Below, in pieces: positions 9,358-17,384 of a stretch of 64,000 nucleotides of DNA (its first letter is position 1; each line of letters begins with the position of its first letter). The DNA comes from Anaerococcus urinomassiliensis (lineage in GTDB: Bacteria > Bacillota > Clostridia > Tissierellales > Peptoniphilaceae). The stretch lies in contig NZ_LT635782.1 of NCBI RefSeq assembly GCF_900128425.1, positions 124,464 through 188,463 on the forward strand, read 5' to 3'. The position numbers were made by a program, and so were the translations under genes. Below the pieces are notes generated by a model, which was not told the DNA's origin, did not search any database, and saw only the letters and a list, made by a program, of their open reading frames with translations.

Positions 9358-10072
9358 GATATGTATAGATTCACTAGAATCATTAGAAAATGCAATAGAT
9401 GCGGGTGCAGATAGGGTAGAGATTTGTTCGGCTCTTTTTGCCGATGGATTAAGTCCTGACCTTGGCCTGGTGTCATATGCTTGTAAGTATGAAAGAATTG
9501 AAAAATTTGTAATGCTTAGACCTCGTGATGGAGATTTTACCTACGATGAGAAAGAAATAAAACAAATAAAAGAAACAATCAAAGCCTACAAAAATTATCC
9601 TATAGATGGCTTTGTTTTTGGTGCTATAAAAGAAGATGGTTCACTAGACATAGATTTGCTTAGAGAAGTAGTAGACTTAGCAAAGCCGTATCCTGTGGCC
9701 TTGCACAGAGCCTTTGATTATTCTAAAGATGGCGAGAAAGCGGTTAATCAATTGATTGACATGGGTATTATAAGGATATTAACCTCTGGCAAGAAATCAA
9801 CAGCTATAGAAGGTCTAGACTTAATTTCACATATTCAAGAAGAATATGGCAAGCAAATCGAAATTATGGCTGGTTCTGGGGTAAATCCTACTAATATTGG
9901 GAAGATTTATGACAAAAGTAAAATTACAAATTTCCATATGTCTGGCAGAGTCAAAAAAGAAAACAATATTACTTACAAATCTGACCTAGAATTGCCAACA
10001 AAGGGGAAATTTGTAACAAGTTTTGCTTTGGTTAAAGAAGCCAGGGAAGTTTTGAACAAACTAGGAGACTGA
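9344..10072 (+). CDS. cutC: CutC family TIM-barrel protein
   Basis: 242 aa. The N-terminus (LEICIDSLESLENAIDAGADRVEIC) and the LHRAFD and ILTSGK...AGSGV motifs are those of the CutC family. The family was named for copper tolerance in E. coli, but that role is doubtful and no Cys/His copper site is obvious here. The fold is a (beta/alpha)8 barrel. The start could be ATG 9344 or 9347, both in frame. It is followed after one base by a glycosylasparaginase-like gene, which suggests a catabolic (amino sugar or glycopeptide) rather than a copper role. That is inference from context. Confidence 0.85.
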   Translation: MMKLEICIDSLESLENAIDAGADRVEICSALFADGLSPDLGLVSYACKYERIEKFVMLRPRDGDFTYDEKEIKQIKETIKAYKNYPIDGFVFGAIKEDGSLDIDLLREVVDLAKPYPVALHRAFDYSKDGEKAVNQLIDMGIIRILTSGKKSTAIEGLDLISHIQEEYGKQIEIMAGSGVNPTNIGKIYDKSKITNFHMSGRVKKENNITYKSDLELPTKGKFVTSFALVKEAREVLNKLGD

Positions 10073-10073
10073 T

Positions 10074-11021
10074 ATGTGGGCAATAATTGGAACTTGGGCC
10101 ATGGTGAAAAATGGCCTAGAAAAAGCAAGTGAAGTTTTAAAAAACGGAAAAAGAAGCAAAGAAGCTATAAAAATAGCTATAAACGATGTGGAGGACAATC
10201 CATATTTCAAATCAGTAGGCTATGGGGGGCTTCCAAATAGAAATATGGAAGTAGAATTAGATGCTGGTTTTATGGATGGGGATACTTTCGATATAGGTGC
10301 TATTATGGCTGCTAAAAATATCAAAAACCCCATAAATCTTGCTATGAAGCTTTCAAAAGAAAATTACAACAATATCTTGGCTAGTAGTGGAGCAGAGGCA
10401 TATGCAGACCAAAATGGCTTTGAGAGATGCAATATGCTCACAGACAGGGCCAAGGATAAATATTTTGCTAGGCTTAAAGAAGATCAAATAAAACTTTCCG
10501 CCTACGACGGATCTGATTATGATGCTGCTGATACAGTTTGTGTTTGTGCCTTGGATAATAGTAAAAATATATCTGTAGGAACCTCAACATCAGGACTTTT
10601 TATGAAACATCCGGGCAGGGTGGGAGATAGTCCGCTTGTAGGATCTGGATTTTATGCAGATAGCGAATATGGAGCGGCAGCTGCTACAGGTATGGGCGAA
10701 GACCTTATGAGACATCTGATAAGCTATGAAGTGGTAAGAAATATGAAAGATGGCCTAGATGCCCAAGAATCTTGCCAAAAGGCCATGGAAGAGATTGATA
10801 AGAAACTAAAAGCAAAGAGAGAGATTTCTGATTTATCCATCATAGCCATAGATAAAAATGGCAATATGGGGGCAGCAACCAATACCAAGGAATTCTCCTT
10901 TGTATATGCATCAGAAAAAGAAAAACCTACAATTTATCTTGCAAAAAATATCCACGGAAAAACTTCTATAGAAAAAGCAAGTGAAGATTGGTTTGAAAAT
11001 TATATGTCAACTAGAAGGTGA
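10074..11021 (+). CDS. Isoaspartyl peptidase/L-asparaginase family (glycosylasparaginase-like Ntn hydrolase)
   Basis: 315 aa of the asparaginase_2 family. These enzymes self-cleave to expose an N-terminal Thr nucleophile; here that is Thr154 in DAADTVCVCALD. The downstream motifs VGTSTSG and the GR-GDSPLVGSGFYAD segment match N4-(beta-N-acetylglucosaminyl)-L-asparaginase-like members, including the conserved Arg-x-GDSP substrate loop. No signal peptide is seen, so the precursor is probably cytoplasmic. Expected reaction: cleavage of GlcNAc-Asn or of beta-aspartyl peptides. It lies between the cutC-like and M20 dipeptidase genes with almost no gaps. Confidence 0.87.
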   Translation: MWAIIGTWAMVKNGLEKASEVLKNGKRSKEAIKIAINDVEDNPYFKSVGYGGLPNRNMEVELDAGFMDGDTFDIGAIMAAKNIKNPINLAMKLSKENYNNILASSGAEAYADQNGFERCNMLTDRAKDKYFARLKEDQIKLSAYDGSDYDAADTVCVCALDNSKNISVGTSTSGLFMKHPGRVGDSPLVGSGFYADSEYGAAAATGMGEDLMRHLISYEVVRNMKDGLDAQESCQKAMEEIDKKLKAKREISDLSIIAIDKNGNMGAATNTKEFSFVYASEKEKPTIYLAKNIHGKTSIEKASEDWFENYMSTRR

Positions 11022-11023
11022 CT

Positions 11024-12130
11024 ATGAAACATTTAAGTGAATTCGAAAATAAATTAATAGCTGAGATTGACAGATTAAGAGATGATCTAATTTCTGACAT
11101 AATAAGCCTGATAAAAATTCCAAGTGTCAAAGGAGAAGCTAAGGCAGATGCTCCTTATGGACCATACCCTAAAAAAGCTTTGGAAAAAGCAATGGAAATT
11201 GCAAAAAGAGAGGGACTTGAATGCCACTTTGTAGGCAATCATATGGCCTATAGTTCTATTGGCAATTCTGATAAATATATTGGGATATTTGGTCACCTTG
11301 ATGTGGTAGCAGCTGGTGGCGAAAAAAAATGGACCTACCCACCCTTTGCTGGAGATATTGTTGCAAATAGGATTTATGGTAGGGGAGCCTTAGATAATAA
11401 GGGGCCATCTATGGCAGCCTTTTACGGTCTGCTTGCTCTTAAAAACTTAGGATATTCTTTCAACCACCAAGTGAGAATGGTATTTGGCTCTGATGAAGAA
11501 TCGGGCATGTCTGATTTAAAATATTATCTAGAAAATGAAAAACCACCATTAATGGGCTTTGTTCCTGATAATAAATTCCCTGCTATATATGGTGAAAGGG
11601 GAAGGGCAGAATTTAAAATCTCAGGGTCTGGTATTGATGGTTTTTATAATAAATACTTAAGCGAAGAGGAAAAAATAAAAGAAAAATTAGATTTGGATTT
11701 TTCAGATCAAAGTTTTGGAGATATCATTGTAAAATCTGCTCAAAAAACTAAGTCATCAATAAGAATAGTCTTATCAACTCCAGAGCTAGAGATAGAAGAT
11801 TTACTAAATAAAATTAAGGATAAGGCAAAAGGCTTAGATACAGAGCTTATTAAATACTATGAACCTGCCATAAAATCTAGGGATTCCATCTTAGTCTCTA
11901 CATTAAACAAAGCTTATAACGACTACACAGGAGAAAATATTAGTCTAAATACAACAACAGGCATGACCTATGCCCACTATTGTCCAAATGTAATAGGCTT
12001 TGGCCCATCATTTCCAGGGCAAAATGGCATAGCCCATTTGCCAGATGAGTGGATAGACATAGATGATTTGCTAGATATGGCAAAGATATACGCTATCGGG
12101 CTTTACAGGTTGGATAAATTAAAAAGCTAG
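11024..12130 (+). CDS. M20 family metallodipeptidase (PepV-like, short form)
   Basis: A zinc-dependent dipeptidase of 369 aa. It has the metal-binding motifs GHLDVV (His/Asp), GRGALDNKG (bridging Asp), SDEESG (catalytic Glu and Glu ligand), a PDNKFP segment and the C-terminal AHLPDEW (His ligand). PepV is usually about 460-470 aa; this protein is about 100 residues shorter, the loss lying in the middle lid domain. I prefer ATG 11024 to GTG 11018 because AGAAGG at 11013-11018 is correctly spaced only for 11024. It closes the cutC operon and shares a bidirectional terminator with xpt. Confidence 0.88.
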   Translation: MKHLSEFENKLIAEIDRLRDDLISDIISLIKIPSVKGEAKADAPYGPYPKKALEKAMEIAKREGLECHFVGNHMAYSSIGNSDKYIGIFGHLDVVAAGGEKKWTYPPFAGDIVANRIYGRGALDNKGPSMAAFYGLLALKNLGYSFNHQVRMVFGSDEESGMSDLKYYLENEKPPLMGFVPDNKFPAIYGERGRAEFKISGSGIDGFYNKYLSEEEKIKEKLDLDFSDQSFGDIIVKSAQKTKSSIRIVLSTPELEIEDLLNKIKDKAKGLDTELIKYYEPAIKSRDSILVSTLNKAYNDYTGENISLNTTTGMTYAHYCPNVIGFGPSFPGQNGIAHLPDEWIDIDDLLDMAKIYAIGLYRLDKLKS

Positions 12131-12155
12131 GGGTTAAATTAACCCACTAGCTTTT
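12122..12155. terminator. Bidirectional terminator between the M20 gene and xpt
   Basis: AAAAGCTAG (12122-12130) pairs with CTAGCTTTT (12147-12155), with an inner GGGTTAA/TTAACCC stem. Flanking A and T runs allow it to work on both strands. The last codons of both genes lie inside it. Confidence 0.85.
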
Positions 12156-12729
12156 AGTCTTCTTGAAATTCTATGCCGTCTTCTGAAAGGCTTTTTATTC
12201 TTGCTAGGGAATAAACTTCAACTCCCATATCTTCGATGATTGAACGTCCATTTGAGAAACATTTTTCTATAACTATGCCACATCCTACTGGATTTGCACC
12301 AGCTTGTCTGATTATGGCGATCATTCCCTTTGCAGCTTGACCATTGGCTAGGAAGTCATCAATCATTAGTACATTTTCACCTTCACTTATGAACTCCTTG
12401 TTTACAATAAGTTCGTTCATTACTTGCTTAGTAAAAGAGAATACACTCGAATGGTAAACTTCTTCGCTGGTTGTGAGAGATTGTTTTTTTCTTCCAAAAA
12501 CACATTTTACACCTAGCTCGCTTGCTGTTGCAAGGGCTGGGGCTATACCAGAAGATTCTACAGTAAAGACTTTATCGATTTTTTTATCTTTAAAATGTTC
12601 AGCAAATTCCTTGCCCATCTTAGAAATCAAATCTACATCTATTTGTTGATTTAAAAATGAATCTACTTTTAATATATCATGGCCCAGAACAACGCCTTCT
12701 TCTAGAATTTTATCTTGTAATTCTTTCAT
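12154..12729 (-). CDS. xpt: Xanthine phosphoribosyltransferase
   Basis: Converts xanthine and PRPP to XMP in purine salvage. The 191-aa protein has the Xpt start (MKELQDKILEEGVVLGHDIL), the motif VESSGIAPA, and the PRPP-binding loop VLMIDDFLANGQAA. An SD (AAGGAG) precedes the ATG. A promoter with TTGACT/TATAAT lies close upstream, leaving a short leader of only about 40 nt, so there is no room for the purine riboswitch that controls xpt in Bacillus. A purine permease gene lies 3.2 kb away on the same strand. Confidence 0.95.
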   Translation of the reverse strand: MKELQDKILEEGVVLGHDILKVDSFLNQQIDVDLISKMGKEFAEHFKDKKIDKVFTVESSGIAPALATASELGVKCVFGRKKQSLTTSEEVYHSSVFSFTKQVMNELIVNKEFISEGENVLMIDDFLANGQAAKGMIAIIRQAGANPVGCGIVIEKCFSNGRSIIEDMGVEVYSLARIKSLSEDGIEFQED

Positions 12730-12770
12730 CTTAACTCCTTCATCTAATTTATGTAAAACTTATTATTTAT

Positions 12771-12798
12771 ATTATAAGACTAAAAGAAAAATAGTCAA
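12771..12798 (-). promoter_or_regulatory. xpt: sigmaA promoter for xpt
   Basis: On the minus strand: TTGACT (12798-12793), 16-base spacer, TATAAT (12776-12771), about 42 bases before the ATG. Confidence 0.75.
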
Positions 12799-12851
12799 AG
12801 GTTGATTTGCTTAAATTAGGACCAAGTTCTGAAAATGGGTAAGATATAAGT

Positions 12852-14126
12852 ATGAACAGTTTAGAATTTTGTAAAGATTTAATTAATTTTATTGACAGAA
12901 GTCCCTTGAATTATTTTGCAGTAGAAAATGCGAAAAATATCTTAAATGAAAATGGATTTAAAGAGCTAAAAGAAAACGAAAAGTGGGAGGTAGAAAAAAA
13001 TAGTAAATACTATGTAAGTCGCAATGGCACAGCTCTAATTGCTTTTACTGTAGGAGATGATCTAAAAAAAGGTTTTGACATAATAGGATCTCATACCGAT
13101 AGTCCTACTTTTAAGCTAAAATCTAATTCAGAGATGACAGATTCCGGCTATCTAAAGCTAAATATCGAACCATACGGTGGTATGATTTATTCAACATGGA
13201 CCGACCGAACCCTATCCTTGGCTGGTAAAGTATCCTACAAAGAAGATGGGGCGATTAAAACTAAGCTTGTAAACTTTGACAAGGACTTATTAACCATACC
13301 AAATGCTGCTATTCATATGAATAGAGAAGTAAATAAGGGTTTTGAAATCAATCCTCAAAACCACCTATATCCAATAATTCAAACGATTGAAGAAAACTTT
13401 GAAGGTGGATATTTGGAAAAATTATTGGCAGAAGAATTGGATACAGATAAAGACTCTATATTAGACTTTGACCTAGGTCTATATGACAGACAAAAAGGTA
13501 CAATCATCAACAATATGTACCAAATTGGACGTATAGATAACCTAGGCTCTGTCCATGCATCACTTATGGCCATATGCGATAGTGAGGCTAATAAAAACAA
13601 TGTCTTAGTACTAAACGATAACGAAGAAATAGGATCTAGAACCCCTACTGGTGCTTTCTCACCATTTTTAAGAGATACACTAAAAAGATTGTGCGAAAAA
13701 TCCGGTCTAGATGAGGAAGATTTTTATATAGCACTAGCTAACTCATACCTCATTTCTGCAGACCAAGCCCATGCACTTCACCCAAACTTTAAGGAATACC
13801 ACGACCCAACAAATCCTATCAAAATGAATGGTGGACTTGTAATAAAAACTGCAGCAAATGGTGCTTATTCATCAAACATAGCATCCAATGCAAGACTAAT
13901 AGACCTAGCAAGCTCTATAGGATCTAATATTCAAAAATTCCACAACAGAAATGACAAGCAAGGTGGATCAACAATAGGACCAATAGCATCAACTGGCCTT
14001 GGAATAGTATCAATAGATGTAGGAGAACCAATACTTGCCATGCACTCCATAAGAGAACTAGGTGGCATAGAAGATCACTACGATGCCTATAAGATTTATA
14101 AGGCATTCTACGAAACAAATATTTAA
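12852..14126 (+). CDS. apeB: M18 family aminopeptidase (aspartyl aminopeptidase type)
   Basis: A 424-aa dodecameric zinc aminopeptidase. It shows M18 signatures: GSHTDSPTFKLK near residue 78, the dinuclear-metal segment NDNEEIGSRTPTGA around residue 257, and the C-terminal AMHSIRELGGIEDH with the last metal-binding His. No signal peptide, so it acts on peptides inside the cell. A second, longer M18 gene lies at 23499. The SD is weak (GGGTAAG). It may be cotranscribed with the downstream thiamine-binding-like gene, 9 bases away. Confidence 0.93.
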   Translation: MNSLEFCKDLINFIDRSPLNYFAVENAKNILNENGFKELKENEKWEVEKNSKYYVSRNGTALIAFTVGDDLKKGFDIIGSHTDSPTFKLKSNSEMTDSGYLKLNIEPYGGMIYSTWTDRTLSLAGKVSYKEDGAIKTKLVNFDKDLLTIPNAAIHMNREVNKGFEINPQNHLYPIIQTIEENFEGGYLEKLLAEELDTDKDSILDFDLGLYDRQKGTIINNMYQIGRIDNLGSVHASLMAICDSEANKNNVLVLNDNEEIGSRTPTGAFSPFLRDTLKRLCEKSGLDEEDFYIALANSYLISADQAHALHPNFKEYHDPTNPIKMNGGLVIKTAANGAYSSNIASNARLIDLASSIGSNIQKFHNRNDKQGGSTIGPIASTGLGIVSIDVGEPILAMHSIRELGGIEDHYDAYKIYKAFYETNI

Positions 14127-14135
14127 GGAGAAGAA

Positions 14136-14432
14136 ATGGCTATACTTGAATTAACATTGGTACCAATTGGAACTGAGTCTACATCTGTGAGTAAATATGT
14201 AGCAGCTGCTAGTAAAATACTCAAAGAATCTGGGATAAAGCATGAGTTAAACCCTATGGGCACAGTTCTTGAAGGAGACCCAGACGAATTATTAAAAGTG
14301 GTTAGACAAATGCAAGAAGAAGTTTTTGATGCAGGAGCTAAGAGAGTTTATTCTGTTATTAAGATGGATGACAGGAGAGACAAAGAAGCTCATATGGAAG
14401 AAAAAATCAAATCTGTTAATGAAAAATTGTAA
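14136..14432 (+). CDS. MTH1187/YkoF-like thiamine-binding family protein
   Basis: 98 aa, a small ferredoxin-like fold of the UPF0045/MTH1187 family (starts MAILELTLVPIGTESTSVSKYV, with conserved NPMGTVLEGD). Some members bind thiamine or its precursors; function here is unproven. It follows the M18 gene by 9 bases with an AAGGAG SD. Its natural terminator immediately downstream has been split by an insertion sequence. Confidence 0.82.
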   Translation: MAILELTLVPIGTESTSVSKYVAAASKILKESGIKHELNPMGTVLEGDPDELLKVVRQMQEEVFDAGAKRVYSVIKMDDRRDKEAHMEEKIKSVNEKL

Positions 14433-14499
14433 ATTAAAAAGATTGCCGTAATTGATATGTACCCTCTTTACTGGACAAACCAGTAAGGAGGGTATTTTT

Positions 14500-15066
14500 A
14501 TGAAATATAGTTATGAATTCAAAAAAGAATGCGTACAATTGTATAGAGAAGGTAAATGGCCTGATACACCTGAAGGAGCTAAAGAAAAAAACTTTCATGA
14601 TTCAATTAGAACATGGTTTAAGTTAGAAGAACTTCATGGACCAGAAATTTTAAAACACGGAAATAATATTAATTGGACTGCTGATGAGAAATTAGAAATG
14701 ATATCTAAAGTGTTAGCTGGAAATTCCATAAAATCTATAGCAATCGAAAATGGAATCAATGATGGACAACTTTATTCATGGGTTAACAAGTATAAAAATT
14801 ATGGATATAATGGTCTTGTGAATAAAAAGAAAGGCCGTAAATCTAAAAATACAAGTATGAAAAATAATAATAACCATAAAGCAAAAGAACTTAATGAATC
14901 TGAAAGAGAAGAACTAATAAAACTTAGAGCAGAAAATGAATATATAAAAGCAGAAAACGAAATAATAAAAAAAGAGATCGCCTTGAGAGAAGAACGTTAC
15001 GCTGCGCAACTCAAGGCGAAAAAGCAGCGATTGTCAAAGAACTCAAAGAAGAAGGATACAGACTAA
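14500..15066 (+). CDS. IS3-family transposase OrfA (helix-turn-helix subunit)
   Basis: 188 aa from ATG 14500, which has a good SD (AAGGAGGG at 14485-14492); a longer in-frame ATG at 14452 lies at the IS tip and is not used. It contains two helix-turn-helix-like segments (around residues 10-50 and 60-105) and a C-terminal coiled coil rich in Glu and Lys, as in IS150 InsJ. The frame contains AAAAAAG at 14968-14974; a -1 slip there enters the OrfB frame to make the full OrfAB transposase. Confidence 0.92.
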   Translation: MKYSYEFKKECVQLYREGKWPDTPEGAKEKNFHDSIRTWFKLEELHGPEILKHGNNINWTADEKLEMISKVLAGNSIKSIAIENGINDGQLYSWVNKYKNYGYNGLVNKKKGRKSKNTSMKNNNNHKAKELNESEREELIKLRAENEYIKAENEIIKKEIALREERYAAQLKAKKQRLSKNSKKKDTD

Positions 15067-15089
15067 AATATCTTTTAAAAGCTATTGAT

Positions 15090-15881
15090 ATGCCAAGATC
15101 AACATACTATTTTGAAATAAACAAAGTTGATAATATAAAGATTAAGAATAGTCATATTGCAGATAAAATAACTCAAATATTTAACTTACACAAAGGAAGA
15201 TATGGAGTAAGAAGAGTATATATGGATCTGATAAATCAAGGTTATGTCATAAATCATAAAAGAGTTCAAAGAATAATGCATGAGCTAAAACTATTTGGAA
15301 AAAGATCTAAGGAAAAATATCACTCATATAAGGGGAAGGTAGGTAAAGTAGCTGATAATATAATAAATAGAGATTTCAAGGCAGATAGACCTCTACAAAA
15401 ATGGACTACTGATGTGTCAGAATTTAAATTCTCTTGGGGTAAGTGCTACATATCTCCAATACTTGATATGTATACCAATGAGATTATTTCTTACGACCTA
15501 TCCTTAAGTCCCAACTTAAATCAGATATCAAATATGTTAGAAAAAGCATTTAATAAATTTCCAAAACTAGATAACTTAATTCTACATTCAGATCAAGGTT
15601 GGCAATACCAACATGAATATTATGTAAATGAGCTTAAAAGACATGGTATAAGACAATCCATGTCAAGAAAAGGGAATTGCTATGATAACTCCATAATGGA
15701 AACATTCTTTGGAAGGCTAAAAAATGAAGTTTATTATGGATATGAAAAGAGCTATAGCTCTTTTGAAGAATTTTCAAAAGTAATAGAGGAATATATTTAC
15801 TATTACAACAACGAAAGGATTCAATCAAAAACAAAATGGATGCCGCCTACAAAATATAGGTTAGCATCCACTAATAATTAA
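15090..15881 (+). CDS. IS3-family transposase OrfB (DDE catalytic domain)
   Basis: 263 aa from ATG 15090, although the open frame continues upstream (EKAAIVKELKEEGYRLKYLL) and is probably joined to OrfA by -1 frameshifting. An HTH_21-type segment (GRYGVRRVYMDL) leads into the integrase core. The DDE residues are visible in WTTDVSEF, LHSDQGWQY and NSIMETFFGRLKNE. No inactivating change seen. Confidence 0.93.
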   Translation: MPRSTYYFEINKVDNIKIKNSHIADKITQIFNLHKGRYGVRRVYMDLINQGYVINHKRVQRIMHELKLFGKRSKEKYHSYKGKVGKVADNIINRDFKADRPLQKWTTDVSEFKFSWGKCYISPILDMYTNEIISYDLSLSPNLNQISNMLEKAFNKFPKLDNLILHSDQGWQYQHEYYVNELKRHGIRQSMSRKGNCYDNSIMETFFGRLKNEVYYGYEKSYSSFEEFSKVIEEYIYYYNNERIQSKTKWMPPTKYRLASTNN

Positions 15882-15953
15882 TTAAATATTGTGTCCAGTT
15901 TTATGGGTACACATCAAATTTTGTGGCAATCTTTTTTTGCGAATTTTTTGCTC

Positions 15954-17273
15954 TTATAAGAAAACTGGAACTATATATCTTAGTAAAAATATTACTGCAA
16001 GACCATATACAAGTGGACTTACTTCTTTGCCGCGACCTGTTAATAGTTTGATTCCTGCATATGATATCATTCCAAATGATATGCCTTCAGCTATAGAATA
16101 TGTTGCAGGCATCATTAGTATGGTCATGAATGCTGGGAAAGCTTCTGTAATGTCTGAGAAGTTAATTTCTACTACAGTTGATAACATAAATAATCCTACT
16201 ACTACTAGAGCTGCTGCTGTTGCTTGAGCTGGGATTATAGAAAATAGTGGGAAGAAAAATGCTGCAATTGCAAAGCATACTGCTGTTGATAAGGCAGTAA
16301 GACCAGTTCTTCCACCTTCTGCTACACCAGCAGATGATTCTACAAAGGTTGTAATTGTTGATGTTCCTAGTAAGGCACCTAATGTTGTACCTACTGCATC
16401 TGCTAATAAGGCCTTTGATCCATCAGGCAGATTACCGTCTTTATCAAGCATTTTTGCTTTTGTAGCAACTCCTGTTAGAGTTCCTAGGGTATCAAAGATA
16501 TCTACAAATAAAAATGAAAATAAAACTGAGAACATTTCAAAAGAAAAAATGTTAGAAAAGTCTAACTGAAATGCTATTGGTTTTATTGTTGGTGGTAGGG
16601 ACATGATAGTATTTCCTTCTGGGAAATGTGTTACTCCTGTGATAAGTCCTACTATAGTTGAAGCTAAGATTCCCCATAATAGGGCGCCTTTAACACCTCT
16701 TGCTGTAAGTACTACCATTACGATAAGTGCAAAAAAGAATACAAAACCTTCAGCAGATGCAATGTTTGAAAGCTCTAGAGAGATTTCACCAACTCCAACA
16801 ATACCAGCGTTTATCAAACCTATTAGGGCTATAAAAAGTCCTATAGCAACTGATACTGCTTTTTTAAGGTTAAGTGGTATAGCATTAAATAATGATTCGC
16901 GTATACCGGTGAATGATAAAATTATAAATATAAGACCTTCAATAAATACTGCTGTTAGTGCAAATTGCCAGCTCATACCCATTTGGCTTACTACCGTATA
17001 AGCAAAAAACGCATTTAATCCCATACCTGCTGATAGGCCAAAAGGCATATTTGCATAAAAAGCCATACAAAGCATTGCTATTATTGATGCAAGGATAGTT
17101 GCCGTAAATACCGCTCCTCCATCCATTCCAGCGTCAGAAAGAATTGCAGGGTTTACAGCTAAAATGTAGGACATTGTCATAAATGTAGTTATGCCGGCCA
17201 TAATTTCTGTACGGGTATCTGTACCATGTTCACGTAGTTTGAATCTACGTTCGTTAAACGATTCAAGTGCCAT
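15954..17273 (-). CDS. pbuG: NCS2-family guanine/hypoxanthine permease
   Basis: 439-aa membrane protein with about 12-14 hydrophobic segments. It belongs to the AzgA-like branch (LREHGTDTRTEIMAGITTFMTMSYI at the N-terminus; SAGMGLNAFFAYTVV; VDIFDTLGTLTGVATKA). It imports purine bases with protons and would supply xpt upstream. A TATAAT box (17311-17306 on the minus strand) lies about 35 bases before ATG without a clear -35. The short leader leaves no room for a purine riboswitch. The IS-split terminator lies just past its stop and could also end this transcript. Confidence 0.88.
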   Translation of the reverse strand: MALESFNERRFKLREHGTDTRTEIMAGITTFMTMSYILAVNPAILSDAGMDGGAVFTATILASIIAMLCMAFYANMPFGLSAGMGLNAFFAYTVVSQMGMSWQFALTAVFIEGLIFIILSFTGIRESLFNAIPLNLKKAVSVAIGLFIALIGLINAGIVGVGEISLELSNIASAEGFVFFFALIVMVVLTARGVKGALLWGILASTIVGLITGVTHFPEGNTIMSLPPTIKPIAFQLDFSNIFSFEMFSVLFSFLFVDIFDTLGTLTGVATKAKMLDKDGNLPDGSKALLADAVGTTLGALLGTSTITTFVESSAGVAEGGRTGLTALSTAVCFAIAAFFFPLFSIIPAQATAAALVVVGLFMLSTVVEINFSDITEAFPAFMTILMMPATYSIAEGISFGMISYAGIKLLTGRGKEVSPLVYGLAVIFLLRYIVPVFL

Positions 17274-17384
17274 TATTTCCTCCTAAAATTTAATGATACA
17301 AGGGTATTATACGCAAAAAATTAAAATTCGCTAAAGTTCTTTATTTTTTAAGGGTCATACATTATAATATCCCTAGGAGGATAT

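Larger units (their letters stand above)
14453..15916 (+). mobile_element. IS3-family (IS150-group) insertion sequence, complete
   Basis: A 1,464-bp element bounded by 25-bp imperfect inverted repeats (left TGATATGTACCC...ACTGGACA at 14453-14477; right the inverse of TGATGTGTACCC...ACTGGACA at 15892-15916). Both ends begin with TG as in the IS3 family. It is flanked by a perfect 3-bp target duplication AAT (14450-14452 and 15917-15919). It carries orfA and orfB in the usual frames with an A7G slippage site between them. Ends and genes look intact, so it may be active. Confidence 0.93.
14436..15938 (+). terminator. Terminator hairpin split by an insertion sequence
   Basis: The left arm AAAAAGATTGCC (14436-14447) and right arm GGCAATCTTTTTTT (15925-15938) are exact inverse partners. 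They lie on either side of the IS and its AAT target duplication. Removing the IS and one AAT copy restores a 12-bp stem with a 10-base loop and a T-run, that is, an intrinsic terminator for the 14136 gene. Confidence 0.85.

Noticed and set aside
12730..12851. Purine riboswitch upstream of xpt
   Set aside because: The promoter leaves only about 40 nt of leader and no three-way-junction aptamer core is present.
14453..14477. IS boundaries placed further out at TGCC/GGCA
   Set aside because: The outer inverse segments belong to the split terminator stem. Ends at 14453 and 15916 give TG...CA tips and a perfect AAT duplication, which the wider boundaries do not.
15889..16227. 112-codon plus-strand frame next to the IS
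   Set aside because: It runs from the IS end into the antisense of the purine permease gene and has no SD or recognisable domain.
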